This document shows positions 8,875 to 17,265 of a stretch of DNA of 64,000 bases, piece after piece (positions within the stretch are counted from its first letter, which is position 1; the number at the start of each line of letters is the position of its first letter). The notes below the pieces were generated by a model. It did no database searches. It had not been told where the DNA came from and saw nothing but the letters and a program-made list of their open reading frames with translations. The position numbers and the translations under genes are program-made. The DNA is taken from positions 214,546-278,545 of the forward strand of contig NZ_SSNZ01000003.1 of the NCBI RefSeq assembly GCF_004801375.1. Direction: 5' to 3'. The DNA is from Flavobacterium supellecticarium. GTDB taxonomy: Bacteria; Bacteroidota; Bacteroidia; Flavobacteriales; Flavobacteriaceae.

Positions 8875-9839
8875 TAGATAATCCCTTCTTTTAAAATGTC
8901 GTGAATATGTATGATGCCGATATAGTGTCCTTCGTTTGCAACAACCAGCTGTGTGATGGAATTGTTTTCCATGATGTTAAAAGCATCAACAACCATATCG
9001 GTAGGTTTGACCATTTTCGGGTTTTGGGTCATAATGTCTTTTGCGGTCAGATCGCCAAAAGAATCTCTGTTGTTTAGCATTCTTCGGATGTCACCGTCAG
9101 TGATAATACCGATGATTTTGCTGTTTTCGACTACGGCGGTTACGCCCAATCGTTTTTCGGAGATTTCCATAATCACGGTTTTGATGCTGGCGTCCGGACT
9201 AACCACCGGTTTATGAGTCGCGTCCAGCATATCGCTTACGCGAAGCAGTAATTTTTTACCCAAGGCGCCACCGGGATGGTATTTGGCAAAATCCTCACTT
9301 TTAAAATTGCGGAGTTCCATCAGGCATACGGCCAGCGCATCACCCAAAACCAACTGTGCGGTCGTACTGTTGGTTGGTGCCAGATTATTCGGGCAGGCTT
9401 CGGCTTCAACATAGGCGTTTAAAACATAATCGGATTCTTTTGCCAGGAAAGATGACGTACTGGCGGTCATTCCGATCAAAGGGTTTCCGAAGCGTTTTAA
9501 CAACGGAACCAGAACTTTTATTTCCGGGCTGTTTCCGCTTTTGGAAATGCAAATCACTACATCGCCGGGTTGTACCATTCCTAAATCGCCATGTATCGCT
9601 TCGGCGGCATGCAGGAACATCGATGGGGTACCGGTGGAGTTCAGTGTTGCTACTATTTTGGTAGCGATAATCGCGCTTTTTCCGATGCCGGTTACCACCA
9701 GGCGTCCGCGGCTATTGTAGATCAGGTTTACGGCTTTTGCAAAATCGTCGTCCAGGTAGTTGATCAGATTTGCAATGCTCTCACTTTCAGATTGTATGGT
9801 TTTTCTGGCTGTAGCCAAAATGCTTTCGATAGTGCTCAA
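8874..9839 (-). CDS. kdsD: KpsF/GutQ-family arabinose-5-phosphate isomerase
   Basis: A 321-residue isomerase that converts ribulose 5-phosphate to arabinose 5-phosphate, the first step of Kdo synthesis for lipopolysaccharide. It has an N-terminal SIS domain ('VVTGIGKSAIIATKIVATLN' near residue 48 and 'ICISKSGNSPEI' near 96) and two C-terminal CBS domains (about residues 205-320). The start codon appears to be TTG at 9837-9839; no in-frame ATG lies just upstream, and the translation from TTG begins where the family usually begins. It heads a likely operon with tatC, the CMD protein and lptB, divergent from recQ. Confidence 0.9.
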   Translation of the reverse strand: MSTIESILATARKTIQSESESIANLINYLDDDFAKAVNLIYNSRGRLVVTGIGKSAIIATKIVATLNSTGTPSMFLHAAEAIHGDLGMVQPGDVVICISKSGNSPEIKVLVPLLKRFGNPLIGMTASTSSFLAKESDYVLNAYVEAEACPNNLAPTNSTTAQLVLGDALAVCLMELRNFKSEDFAKYHPGGALGKKLLLRVSDMLDATHKPVVSPDASIKTVIMEISEKRLGVTAVVENSKIIGIITDGDIRRMLNNRDSFGDLTAKDIMTQNPKMVKPTDMVVDAFNIMENNSITQLVVANEGHYIGIIHIHDILKEGII

Positions 9840-9926
9840 ATCAGAAGTTTTATAAAATTTGTGTGTATGAAAGATTTTTGTATCTTTATATTCTGCAAAT
9901 TTATGTAAAATACTGTATAATAAATA

Positions 9927-12122
9927 ATGAAACTAACCGAAATTGACTTGCACAAAGAGTTAAAAAAGTATTTTGGTTTTAACCAATTCAAAGGTTTACA
10001 GGAGGACGTTGTTCGAAGTATTATTACAGGTAATAACACTTTTGTTATCATGCCTACCGGTGGTGGAAAATCCCTATGTTACCAGTTGCCGGCATTGGTG
10101 TTAGAAGGAACTGCAATCGTCGTTTCACCGTTGATTGCCTTAATGAAGAATCAGGTCGATGCTATTCGAAGCTTGTCTTCTGAAGCAGGTGTTGCCCACG
10201 TTTTGAATTCTTCACTGACAAAAACAGAAATTAATCAGGTAAAAAAAGACATTACTTCCGGATTGACGAAGCTGCTGTATGTGGCCCCCGAATCGTTGAC
10301 CAAAGAAGAATATGTCCACTTTTTACGGGAAGTTCCCTTGTCGTTTGTAGCTATTGATGAAGCCCACTGTATTTCCGAATGGGGACATGATTTCCGACCG
10401 GAATACCGCAATCTTCGCAATATCATCAAACAACTCGGTGATGTGCCGGTGATCGGTTTAACCGCTACGGCAACTCCTAAAGTTCAGGAAGATATTCTAA
10501 AAAACCTGGACATGACTGATGCCAATACTTTTAAAGCGTCTTTTAACCGTCCGAATCTGTTTTATGAAGTGCGTACCAAAACGAAAAATGTCGAATCCGA
10601 TATCATTCGTTTTATCAAACAACATAAAGGAAAATCGGGGGTTATTTACTGTCTTAGCCGTAAAAAGGTTGAGGAAATTGCTCAGGTATTACAGGTAAAC
10701 GGTGTCAGCGCTGTACCGTATCATGCCGGACTGGATGCCAAAACCAGAGCCAAGCATCAGGATATGTTCCTGATGGAGGACGTGGAAGTGGTGGTGGCAA
10801 CCATTGCTTTCGGTATGGGAATCGATAAGCCGGATGTGCGCTATGTGATCCATCACGATATTCCGAAATCACTCGAGAGTTACTATCAGGAAACCGGTAG
10901 AGCTGGACGTGACGGTGGCGAAGGGCATTGTGTGGCGTATTACTCGTATAAAGATATCGAGAAACTCGAAAAATTCATGTCGGGAAAACCCGTAGCCGAA
11001 CAGGAAATTGGTTTTGCGTTGTTACAGGAAGTTGTGGCCTACGCCGAAACGTCGATGTCACGTCGTAAGTTCCTGTTGCATTATTTCGGAGAAGAATTCG
11101 ACGAAGTAAACGGAGAAGGTGCCGATATGGACGATAATGTTCGCAATCCGAAAAAGAAAATCGAAGCACAGGATCAGGTGGTGACACTACTGGAAATCGT
11201 TCGCGATACCAAACAGTTGTATAAATCCAAAGAAATCATATTTACGCTGATCGGTAAGATTAATGCAATAATTAAAGCGCATAAGACCGATGCACAGTTG
11301 TTTTTCGGAAAAGGAAAAGACTTTGAAGAAAAATACTGGATGGCACTTATTCGTCAGGTTTTGGTCGACGGTCTTTTGTCGAAAGATATTGAAACCTACG
11401 GGGTTTTAAAACTAACGTCAAAAGGGGAGGATTTTATTAAAAATCCAGGTTCGTTTTTGATGTCGGAAGACCATGAATATAACGAGTCGGATGATGAAAC
11501 CGTAGTGACCGCTTCCAAATCATCGGGAACGGCAGATGAAACCCTGATGGGAATGCTGAAAGACCTGCGTAAAAAAGTAGCTAAAAAAATCGGAGTGCCG
11601 CCATTTGTGGTATTTCAGGATCCTTCGCTCGAAGACATGTCTTTAAAATATCCGATCAACCTGGATGAACTCAGTAATGTTCACGGTGTTGGTGAAGGGA
11701 AAGCTAAAAAATACGGGAAAGAATTCGTGGAACTGATCGCCCGTTATGTGGAAGATAACGATATCGTTCGTCCGGACGATCTTGTTGTAAAATCAACGGG
11801 AGCCAATTCGGCCTTAAAACTGTATATTATTCAGAATATCGACCGGAAATTGTCGCTAAATGATATTGCCGCATCAAAAGGGCTGGATATGGATGCACTG
11901 TTAAAGGAAATGGAGCAGATCGTATATTCCGGAACCAAATTGAATATCAAATATTGGATCGATGATATATTGGATGATGATCAACAAGAAGAGATTCACG
12001 AGTATTTTATGGAATCCGAATCCGATAATATTAAGGATGCCTTAAAAGAATTCGACGGCGATTATGATACTGAAGAGTTGCGACTGATGCGAATTAAGTT
12101 TATCAGCGAGGTAGCCAATTAA
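9927..12122 (+). CDS. recQ: ATP-dependent DNA helicase RecQ
   Basis: A 731-residue 3'-5' DNA helicase for recombination and stalled-fork repair. Walker A 'MPTGGGKS' is at residues 43-50, the DEAH box 'AIDEAHCISEWGHDFRPEYR' near 144, and 'QETGRAGRDGG' near 320 is motif VI. The RQC region follows and an HRDC domain lies near residues 530-615. The RecQ zinc site is changed: 'SRRKFLLHYFGE' (from about 378) has Ser where Cys is usual, and the later Cys cluster is replaced by 'GADMDDNVRNP'. A poorly conserved acidic tail extends past the HRDC domain. It has its own terminator. Confidence 0.93.
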   Translation: MKLTEIDLHKELKKYFGFNQFKGLQEDVVRSIITGNNTFVIMPTGGGKSLCYQLPALVLEGTAIVVSPLIALMKNQVDAIRSLSSEAGVAHVLNSSLTKTEINQVKKDITSGLTKLLYVAPESLTKEEYVHFLREVPLSFVAIDEAHCISEWGHDFRPEYRNLRNIIKQLGDVPVIGLTATATPKVQEDILKNLDMTDANTFKASFNRPNLFYEVRTKTKNVESDIIRFIKQHKGKSGVIYCLSRKKVEEIAQVLQVNGVSAVPYHAGLDAKTRAKHQDMFLMEDVEVVVATIAFGMGIDKPDVRYVIHHDIPKSLESYYQETGRAGRDGGEGHCVAYYSYKDIEKLEKFMSGKPVAEQEIGFALLQEVVAYAETSMSRRKFLLHYFGEEFDEVNGEGADMDDNVRNPKKKIEAQDQVVTLLEIVRDTKQLYKSKEIIFTLIGKINAIIKAHKTDAQLFFGKGKDFEEKYWMALIRQVLVDGLLSKDIETYGVLKLTSKGEDFIKNPGSFLMSEDHEYNESDDETVVTASKSSGTADETLMGMLKDLRKKVAKKIGVPPFVVFQDPSLEDMSLKYPINLDELSNVHGVGEGKAKKYGKEFVELIARYVEDNDIVRPDDLVVKSTGANSALKLYIIQNIDRKLSLNDIAASKGLDMDALLKEMEQIVYSGTKLNIKYWIDDILDDDQQEEIHEYFMESESDNIKDALKEFDGDYDTEELRLMRIKFISEVAN

Positions 12123-12143
12123 AAAAGAATATTTTTAGATAGT

Positions 12144-12182
12144 ACACCTGACAGGTTTCCAAAACCTGTCAGGTGTTTTTTT
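12144..12182. terminator. recQ terminator, copy A of an ACCTGACAGG palindrome
   Basis: ACACCTGACAGGTTT and its exact inverse form a 15-bp stem (12144-12158 / 12162-12176) with a 3-base loop, followed by a T-run on the plus strand. A nearly identical hairpin occurs at 63289-63321, so this is also a repeated element. Confidence 0.85.
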
Positions 12183-12203
12183 ATGGGAAAGTGTTTTTTG
12201 TTT

Positions 12204-12443
12204 TTATTCGGAATACAATTCGCCGCGGTGTGGTTTTAGTGCATCGCGAACCGAAATCATGTTTTCGTCGGTTACGACCATATAGGCAATGGCATACATT
12301 TCGTTAAGTATTTCAAACCCGGTAATGGATAATGGTAGTTTTTCCATTGCGATATATTCTTTTAAATGAATCTCGTGGTGTTCGGCCGTTTTGGCTGCAG
12401 CCGGTCCGCGAAAATCCCAAATCAGTTTTATTTGTCTGGACAT
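12204..12443 (-). CDS. Conserved hypothetical small protein
   Basis: A 79-residue soluble protein with no signal peptide or membrane helix. It contains 'IKLIWDFRGPAAAKTAEHHE' at the N-terminus and 'YAIAYMVVTDENMISVRDAL' in the second half. I do not recognise a named domain. The composition, codon use like the neighbours and a position in its own minus-strand slot between recQ and an FAD oxidoreductase support a real gene. The three closely spaced His residues 'EHHEIH' could bind a metal, but this is only an impression. Divergent from the next gene with a 129-base gap. Confidence 0.65.
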   Translation of the reverse strand: MSRQIKLIWDFRGPAAAKTAEHHEIHLKEYIAMEKLPLSITGFEILNEMYAIAYMVVTDENMISVRDALKPHRGELYSE

Positions 12444-12536
12444 TGTTTTTTATATTTAAACAACAAAATTACAAAGGATAATTTAGCTGTAAAACTGAAA
12501 AATGGATCGGGAGGAATCATTTCGGTTCCAAATCAC

Positions 12537-12544
12537 TATTTTTG
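12537..12544 (+). promoter_or_regulatory. -7 element (TATTTTTG) for the FAD oxidoreductase gene
   Basis: TATTTTTG matches TAnnTTTG exactly and lies 28 bases before the ATG at 12573, a typical leader length. No good -33 TTTG is visible. Confidence 0.5.
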
Positions 12545-12572
12545 CAGTCTGATTTAAAATCAAATCCATAAA

Positions 12573-14135
12573 ATGCCAAGAGAATTACAAATACAGGTTG
12601 CTCCGGATGTAGCAGCAAATCAGGAATTATTGCAGCAACATATTGCCAGGTTGGTACAGAGCAATGTTTCGGATATTCAGCATGTTTCGATAGTAAAACG
12701 TTCTATCGATGCGCGTCAGCGTTCGGTGAAAATCAATCTGAAAGTAGCGGTGTATTTTACGGATGAAAAATTTACGGAAATCAAAATCGATTTGCCGGAT
12801 TATAAAAATGTAACCAATGCTCAGGAGGTAATTGTTATTGGCGCAGGTCCTGCCGGACTTTTTGCCGCTTTGCAATTAATCGAACTGGGATTGTGTCCGG
12901 TTCTTATTGAAAGAGGAAAAGATGTTCGCGGTAGACGTAGGGATTTAAAAGCAATCAACCGGGATCATATTGTAGATGAGGATTCCAATTATTGTTTTGG
13001 AGAAGGTGGTGCTGGAACTTATTCGGATGGGAAATTATATACCCGTTCGAAAAAAAGAGGGGATGTAAACCGTATTCTGGAATTGTTGGTGGCCTATGGT
13101 GCTTCATCGGATATTTTGGTTGAAGCGCATCCGCATATCGGAACCAATAAATTGCCGAAAATTATTCAGGATATACGGGAAAAGATCATTGAATGCGGTG
13201 GAAAAGTCTTGTTCGAAACCCGTGTTACCGATATTCTGGTAAAAAATAATGAAGTGTACGGTGTGGAAATCCATACCGGTGAACAGTTGTTGGCACAAAA
13301 GATTATACTGGCTACGGGACATTCGGCTCGCGATATTTTCGAATTATTAGATCGGAAAAAAATCCTGATCGAAGCCAAGCCGTTTGCTTTGGGGGTTCGG
13401 GCAGAGCATCCGCAATCCTTAATCGATAGTATTCAGTATTCCTGTGATTTTAGAGGTGAATTTTTGCCTCCGGCGCCATATTCAATCGTAAAGCAGGTAA
13501 ATGGCCGTGGCATGTATTCTTTTTGTATGTGTCCGGGTGGTGTTATCGCGCCTTGTGCTACCAGTCCGGGCGAAGTGGTAACCAATGGATGGTCGCCTTC
13601 CAAAAGGGATCAGGAAACCGCAAATTCCGGTATTGTAGTCGAATTAAAACTGGAAGATTTTAAGCCGTTTGCTAAATTCGGTGCTCTGGCGGGAATGGAA
13701 TTTCAAAAAGCCATTGAGCAAAAAGCATGGCATTTGGCCGGAGAAACCCAAAAAGTACCGGCGCAACGGATGGTCGATTTTACACAACATAAAGTATCAA
13801 CGTCTATTCCGAAAACATCCTATGTTCCGGGAACGACTTCTGTGGAATTGGGACAGGTGTTTCCAGGATTTTTAACGCAGATTATGCGTGAAGGTTTTGT
13901 CGATTTCGGAAAGTCGATGAAAGGTTATCTGACGAATGAGGCGATTTTACACGCGCCGGAAAGTCGTACGTCTTCACCAGTTCGTATTCCGCGTGATAAC
14001 GAAAGCTTGGAGCATTTACAAATTAAAGGACTCTATCCTTGTGGCGAAGGTGCCGGATATGCGGGTGGAATTATTTCTGCTGCTATCGATGGTGAAAAAT
14101 GCGCCCTAAAAGTTGCAGAAAGTATAGCACGTTAA
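12573..14135 (+). CDS. NAD(P)/FAD-dependent oxidoreductase, 'FAD-dependent protein' family
   Basis: A 520-residue flavoprotein. An N-terminal segment of about 85 residues, rich in beta strands, precedes the dinucleotide-binding motif 'VIVIGAGPAGLFAALQL' (about residues 87-103). The 'FGEGGAGTYSDGKLYTRSKK' stretch (about 142-161) and 'ATGHSARDIFELL' are characteristic of a broadly conserved bacterial FAD-dependent family of unknown substrate. The C-terminus has a second FAD contact, 'YPCGEGAGYAGGI'. No partner reductase or substrate clue is nearby. It converges on the S41 peptidase gene with a one-base gap. Confidence 0.85.
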   Translation: MPRELQIQVAPDVAANQELLQQHIARLVQSNVSDIQHVSIVKRSIDARQRSVKINLKVAVYFTDEKFTEIKIDLPDYKNVTNAQEVIVIGAGPAGLFAALQLIELGLCPVLIERGKDVRGRRRDLKAINRDHIVDEDSNYCFGEGGAGTYSDGKLYTRSKKRGDVNRILELLVAYGASSDILVEAHPHIGTNKLPKIIQDIREKIIECGGKVLFETRVTDILVKNNEVYGVEIHTGEQLLAQKIILATGHSARDIFELLDRKKILIEAKPFALGVRAEHPQSLIDSIQYSCDFRGEFLPPAPYSIVKQVNGRGMYSFCMCPGGVIAPCATSPGEVVTNGWSPSKRDQETANSGIVVELKLEDFKPFAKFGALAGMEFQKAIEQKAWHLAGETQKVPAQRMVDFTQHKVSTSIPKTSYVPGTTSVELGQVFPGFLTQIMREGFVDFGKSMKGYLTNEAILHAPESRTSSPVRIPRDNESLEHLQIKGLYPCGEGAGYAGGIISAAIDGEKCALKVAESIAR

Positions 14136-14136
14136 T

Positions 14137-15078
14137 TTATTTTGAATCTTTAAGCCATGTTATGGCTTTTGAAACGACCTGATCGGACGAAACTTCCGCA
14201 TCGGGAGCGATCGCATCTTTGTATGCCGTTTTGTTGCGATCGGCAAAATAACCGGTTGTAAACGAAATCGTAGCGCCGTCCGAAAGGATATAGGTCTCGT
14301 TTAGTGACGAAGCACCATAGGTTTTGGTTCCGAAGCTTTTGGTTTTTGGTCGGCCTTTAAAAGCAACTACAATTGCTTCTCCCGAATTTTGGGTTTTACC
14401 ATCGGTTAGTATGGCAACTGGAGCACTGCTGTTTTTTAACTTGTAAAATTCGTGCAGGTCTTCTACAAGTGTTTTTCCGTAAAATATTTTTCCGTTTTCA
14501 CTAATCCACGGTTCTTCATTGGTGTCATTTATAAAATAACCAACGGTTCCGTTGCCTAAAACAGGCGCAATCGCAGCCAACATCGGACTAATGGAGCTAC
14601 TGTTGTTGCCTCTCAAATCTACAATCCAACCCTTGGTAGGTTGCTTGTCTTGTTCGATAATTTGTTGGATTAATTGCTGACGGTACATTTCGATCTCATC
14701 TTCGTCTTTCGGGCAATTGCCGAGATACAAATAACCAATGTCTTTTGGAATTACTCCTGATGGTAGTTCCGGAGTTGTCTCATTGTCGGTTTCTTCCGGC
14801 TCGGACGTGTTAAAAGAGCTATGGCGATCTTTTAATAATTGTAGGGCATAGCTAACCGAAGCATGAGCTTCCTGTATTGTTGCTGCTTTTCCGGCATGCG
14901 CCAATACATCGGTTCTGAATTTAGTCCAGTCGATGTGTTTCCGATTGACCGATTTGGTTTCGAGTAATGTGATCACTTCATTTAGATAGTTTTTTGCTTC
15001 CGGGGAAATTGATTGTTCTTTCTCTTTACAACCGGAAAATAATGTTGCGATAACGACTAAAATGAATAATGACCTCAT
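14137..15078 (-). CDS. S41-family peptidase, lipoprotein
   Basis: A 313-residue protein with a lipoprotein signal peptide (lipobox 'LFSGC', Cys at residue 17), so it is probably membrane-anchored in the periplasm. The C-terminal half has the S41 (C-terminal processing peptidase/tricorn-like) core: 'GWIVDLRGNNSSSISPM' near 155, then 'TQNSGEAIVVAFKGRP' containing the likely nucleophile Ser (about residue 232) and 'FGTKTYG' following it. No PDZ domain is evident. The substrate is unknown. Converges on the FAD oxidoreductase gene. Confidence 0.8.
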   Translation of the reverse strand: MRSLFILVVIATLFSGCKEKEQSISPEAKNYLNEVITLLETKSVNRKHIDWTKFRTDVLAHAGKAATIQEAHASVSYALQLLKDRHSSFNTSEPEETDNETTPELPSGVIPKDIGYLYLGNCPKDEDEIEMYRQQLIQQIIEQDKQPTKGWIVDLRGNNSSSISPMLAAIAPVLGNGTVGYFINDTNEEPWISENGKIFYGKTLVEDLHEFYKLKNSSAPVAILTDGKTQNSGEAIVVAFKGRPKTKSFGTKTYGASSLNETYILSDGATISFTTGYFADRNKTAYKDAIAPDAEVSSDQVVSKAITWLKDSK

Positions 15079-15143
15079 GGCGGAATTTTAAATTACCGGT
15101 AAAGATACTATAACTGTGATCGGTAATAACAGGCTTTAACGCT

Positions 15144-15638
15144 TTATTCAGATTCTGGTTTGTCAATAGCATGATGTAACGGGCGCTCCATTTGAACCAA
15201 ATCAAAACCGATATCCCAGTAATCTTTTACGATAGCTGTGGTTTCAAAACCAAATTTCTGATAAAACGGATAAACCAATTGTGAGGTTCGTACGGATATC
15301 AGATCAATTCCTTCAATCGACTGGATTTGTTGAATTCGGAATCGGGTTAATGCCGATCCCAATCTTTTGCCCTGACTTTCGGGGTTAAAAAGATCCCAGG
15401 ATATCTTGGCTGTTTTACGATCTTCGGTGAGATTAAATCCGCCGGAACCCAATACTATACCATCAACTTCAACCACAAAATAATATTCCCGGTGATGGTC
15501 CAGGTATTCCGCGAAATCGGCCTCTTCGCTGGGTGCAAAATAATCGGGAATGTTTCGCTTTAAAAGCGACATAAGCTGTGGCTTGTCGCTATGCTGATAC
15601 GGACGAATCTGAATATTCATTTGCTTTTGGTTTGACAT
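15144..15638 (-). CDS. GNAT-family N-acetyltransferase
   Basis: A 164-residue single-domain acetyltransferase. The acetyl-CoA binding region is seen as 'SWDLFNPESQGKRLGSALTR' (about residues 88-107), followed by 'RTSQLVYPFYQKFGFET' near the C-terminus, the usual beta6-beta7 end of the fold. The substrate is unknown. Met7 (position 15620) is an alternative start that would remove six residues. It is a monocistronic minus-strand gene between the S41 gene and divergent idi. Confidence 0.8.
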   Translation of the reverse strand: MSNQKQMNIQIRPYQHSDKPQLMSLLKRNIPDYFAPSEEADFAEYLDHHREYYFVVEVDGIVLGSGGFNLTEDRKTAKISWDLFNPESQGKRLGSALTRFRIQQIQSIEGIDLISVRTSQLVYPFYQKFGFETTAIVKDYWDIGFDLVQMERPLHHAIDKPESE

Positions 15639-15743
15639 TGCGATGTGAAGGTACTCAGAAAAAGTGTTAAATTATCGGAAAATACAACTCTTTTTTAGTG
15701 TCGGCAGCGGTGATCGAAAGCGATATAAACCGTTTCTTTTTTG

Positions 15744-15751
15744 TATTTTTG
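15744..15751 (+). promoter_or_regulatory. -7 element (TATTTTTG) for idi operon
   Basis: An exact TAnnTTTG match 17 bases before the idi start codon. It probably drives the idi-queD-bcp transcript. The -33 element is not clear. Confidence 0.5.
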
Positions 15752-15768
15752 GCAGGTAATCCGAAGCT

Positions 15769-16296
15769 ATGACAGAAGAGAAAGTAATATTAGTAAACGA
15801 AAAAGACGAACCCATAGGATTGATGCCGAAAATAGAGGCGCATGAAAAAGCGTTGTTGCACCGTGCCTTTTCGGTTTTTGTGCTGAACGATAAAAACGAA
15901 ATCATGTTACAGCAACGGGCGCATCATAAATACCATTCGCCGTTATTATGGACCAATACCTGTTGCAGTCATCAACGGGAAGGGGAAAATAATATCCAGG
16001 CCGGATCGCGTCGATTACAGGAAGAAATGGGATTTACAACCGAGTTAAAAGAGCTTTTTTCCTTTATCTATAAAGCGCCTTTTGATAATGGATTGACAGA
16101 ACATGAACTGGATCATGTGATGATTGGGTATTATAATGAAGTACCGCAAATTAACCCGGACGAAGTAGAAAACTGGAAATGGATGACCATTGAGGCGGTT
16201 AAAGAAGATATGGAACTACATCCGGAAATCTATACGGTTTGGTTTAAAATCATCTTCGATAAGTTTTACCATTATCTGGAAGCACATAAAGTTTAA
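15769..16296 (+). CDS. idi: Isopentenyl-diphosphate delta-isomerase, type I
   Basis: A 175-residue Nudix-fold enzyme interconverting isopentenyl and dimethylallyl diphosphate for isoprenoid synthesis. The conserved 'LWTNTCCSHQREGEN' (about residues 62-76) holds the catalytic Cys and metal-binding His, and 'AGSRRLQEEMGF' is the Nudix-like helix with metal-binding Glu. The Glu-containing 'ELDHVMIGYYN' also fits. Length matches the type I family. It starts a compact run with queD (nine-base gap) and bcp. Confidence 0.93.
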   Translation: MTEEKVILVNEKDEPIGLMPKIEAHEKALLHRAFSVFVLNDKNEIMLQQRAHHKYHSPLLWTNTCCSHQREGENNIQAGSRRLQEEMGFTTELKELFSFIYKAPFDNGLTEHELDHVMIGYYNEVPQINPDEVENWKWMTIEAVKEDMELHPEIYTVWFKIIFDKFYHYLEAHKV

Positions 16297-16305
16297 AATA
16301 AAAAC

Positions 16306-16716
16306 ATGAGAGTAACTGTTAGCCGTAAAGCCCATTTTAATGCCGCCCACCGATTGTATCGTAAAGATTGGACCTTCGAAAAAAACCAGGCCGTTTTTGG
16401 AAAATGCAACAATCCCAATTACCACGGGCATAACTATGAACTTATTGTAAGTGTTACCGGTGAAATCGATCCGGAAACCGGTTATGTTATGGATCTTGGC
16501 GAATTGGCTGCTATTATTCATCGGGAAGTGGAAGAACGATTGGATCATAAAAACCTGAATCTTGATGTGCCGGAATTTGAAAACCTGAATCCCACTGCCG
16601 AGCATATCGCTGTTGTCATATGGGATAAGCTCCGAAAAGAAATAGCAACCGATAAGGATTTAGAAGTGGTGCTTTATGAAACACCAAGAAATTTTGTAAC
16701 CTATAACGGAAAATAA
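16306..16716 (+). CDS. queD: 6-carboxytetrahydropterin synthase (QueD/PTPS family)
   Basis: A 136-residue zinc enzyme converting dihydroneopterin triphosphate to 6-carboxytetrahydropterin in queuosine synthesis. 'HFNAAHRL' (about residues 10-17) supplies the first zinc His, 'GKCNNPNYHGHNYEL' (about 36-50) supplies the catalytic Cys and two more zinc His, and 'LDHKNLN' with 'PTAEHIAV' completes the PTPS pattern. The length fits QueD; a pyruvoyl-tetrahydropterin synthase role cannot be excluded from sequence alone. One base separates it from bcp downstream. Confidence 0.88.
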   Translation: MRVTVSRKAHFNAAHRLYRKDWTFEKNQAVFGKCNNPNYHGHNYELIVSVTGEIDPETGYVMDLGELAAIIHREVEERLDHKNLNLDVPEFENLNPTAEHIAVVIWDKLRKEIATDKDLEVVLYETPRNFVTYNGK

Positions 16717-16717
16717 G

Positions 16718-17173
16718 ATGAGCATAAAAGTGGGCGACCGTATTCCGGAATTTCAAACGACAGATGCTAATGGCGCTGTTTTTTCGATAAATACTCTTTT
16801 GGGTAAAAAACCACTGGTGCTCTATTTTTATCCCAAAGACGATACACCTGGTTGTACCAAAGAAGCCTGTGCTTTCCGGGATAGTTATGAAGACTTTTCC
16901 GATTTGGGAGCTGAAATAATCGGAATAAGCGGCGATAGTAGTACTTCGCATCAGAAATTTGCCAGTCGCTATAAACTCCCTTTTATTTTGTTGGCTGATA
17001 AAGGAAATGTAATCCGAAAACAATTTGGGGTTCCGACAAATTTGCTAGGGCTATTACCGGGACGGGTAACCTACATTGTAGACCGTGCCGGAATTGTTCG
17101 TTTGGTGTTTAATAGTAGGAATGCAAGTCAACATATGCCTAAAGCACTTGAAGCAATCCGATCGATGAAATAA
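16718..17173 (+). CDS. bcp: Thioredoxin-dependent peroxiredoxin, BCP type
   Basis: A 151-residue cytoplasmic peroxidase that reduces hydrogen peroxide and organic hydroperoxides. 'YPKDDTPGCTKEACAFRD' (about residues 40-57) contains the peroxidatic Cys and, five residues later, the resolving Cys in the atypical two-Cys BCP arrangement. The rest follows the thioredoxin fold to 'VTYIVDRAGIVR'. It ends the idi-queD-bcp run. Other names in use are PrxQ and AhpC/TSA family. Confidence 0.9.
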   Translation: MSIKVGDRIPEFQTTDANGAVFSINTLLGKKPLVLYFYPKDDTPGCTKEACAFRDSYEDFSDLGAEIIGISGDSSTSHQKFASRYKLPFILLADKGNVIRKQFGVPTNLLGLLPGRVTYIVDRAGIVRLVFNSRNASQHMPKALEAIRSMK

Positions 17174-17265
17174 GTTTTTTTAACGTAGCTAATAAAAGTT
17201 TGTATTGGTTAATTACAAAACTTTTTTGCATTTTTGCTGATCTAATAATATGAATTAATAGCTTT

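Noticed and set aside
9836..10051. Minus-strand open frame across the kdsD/recQ divergent region
   Set aside because: It overlaps the recQ start and the promoter region, and its composition is that of antisense DNA.
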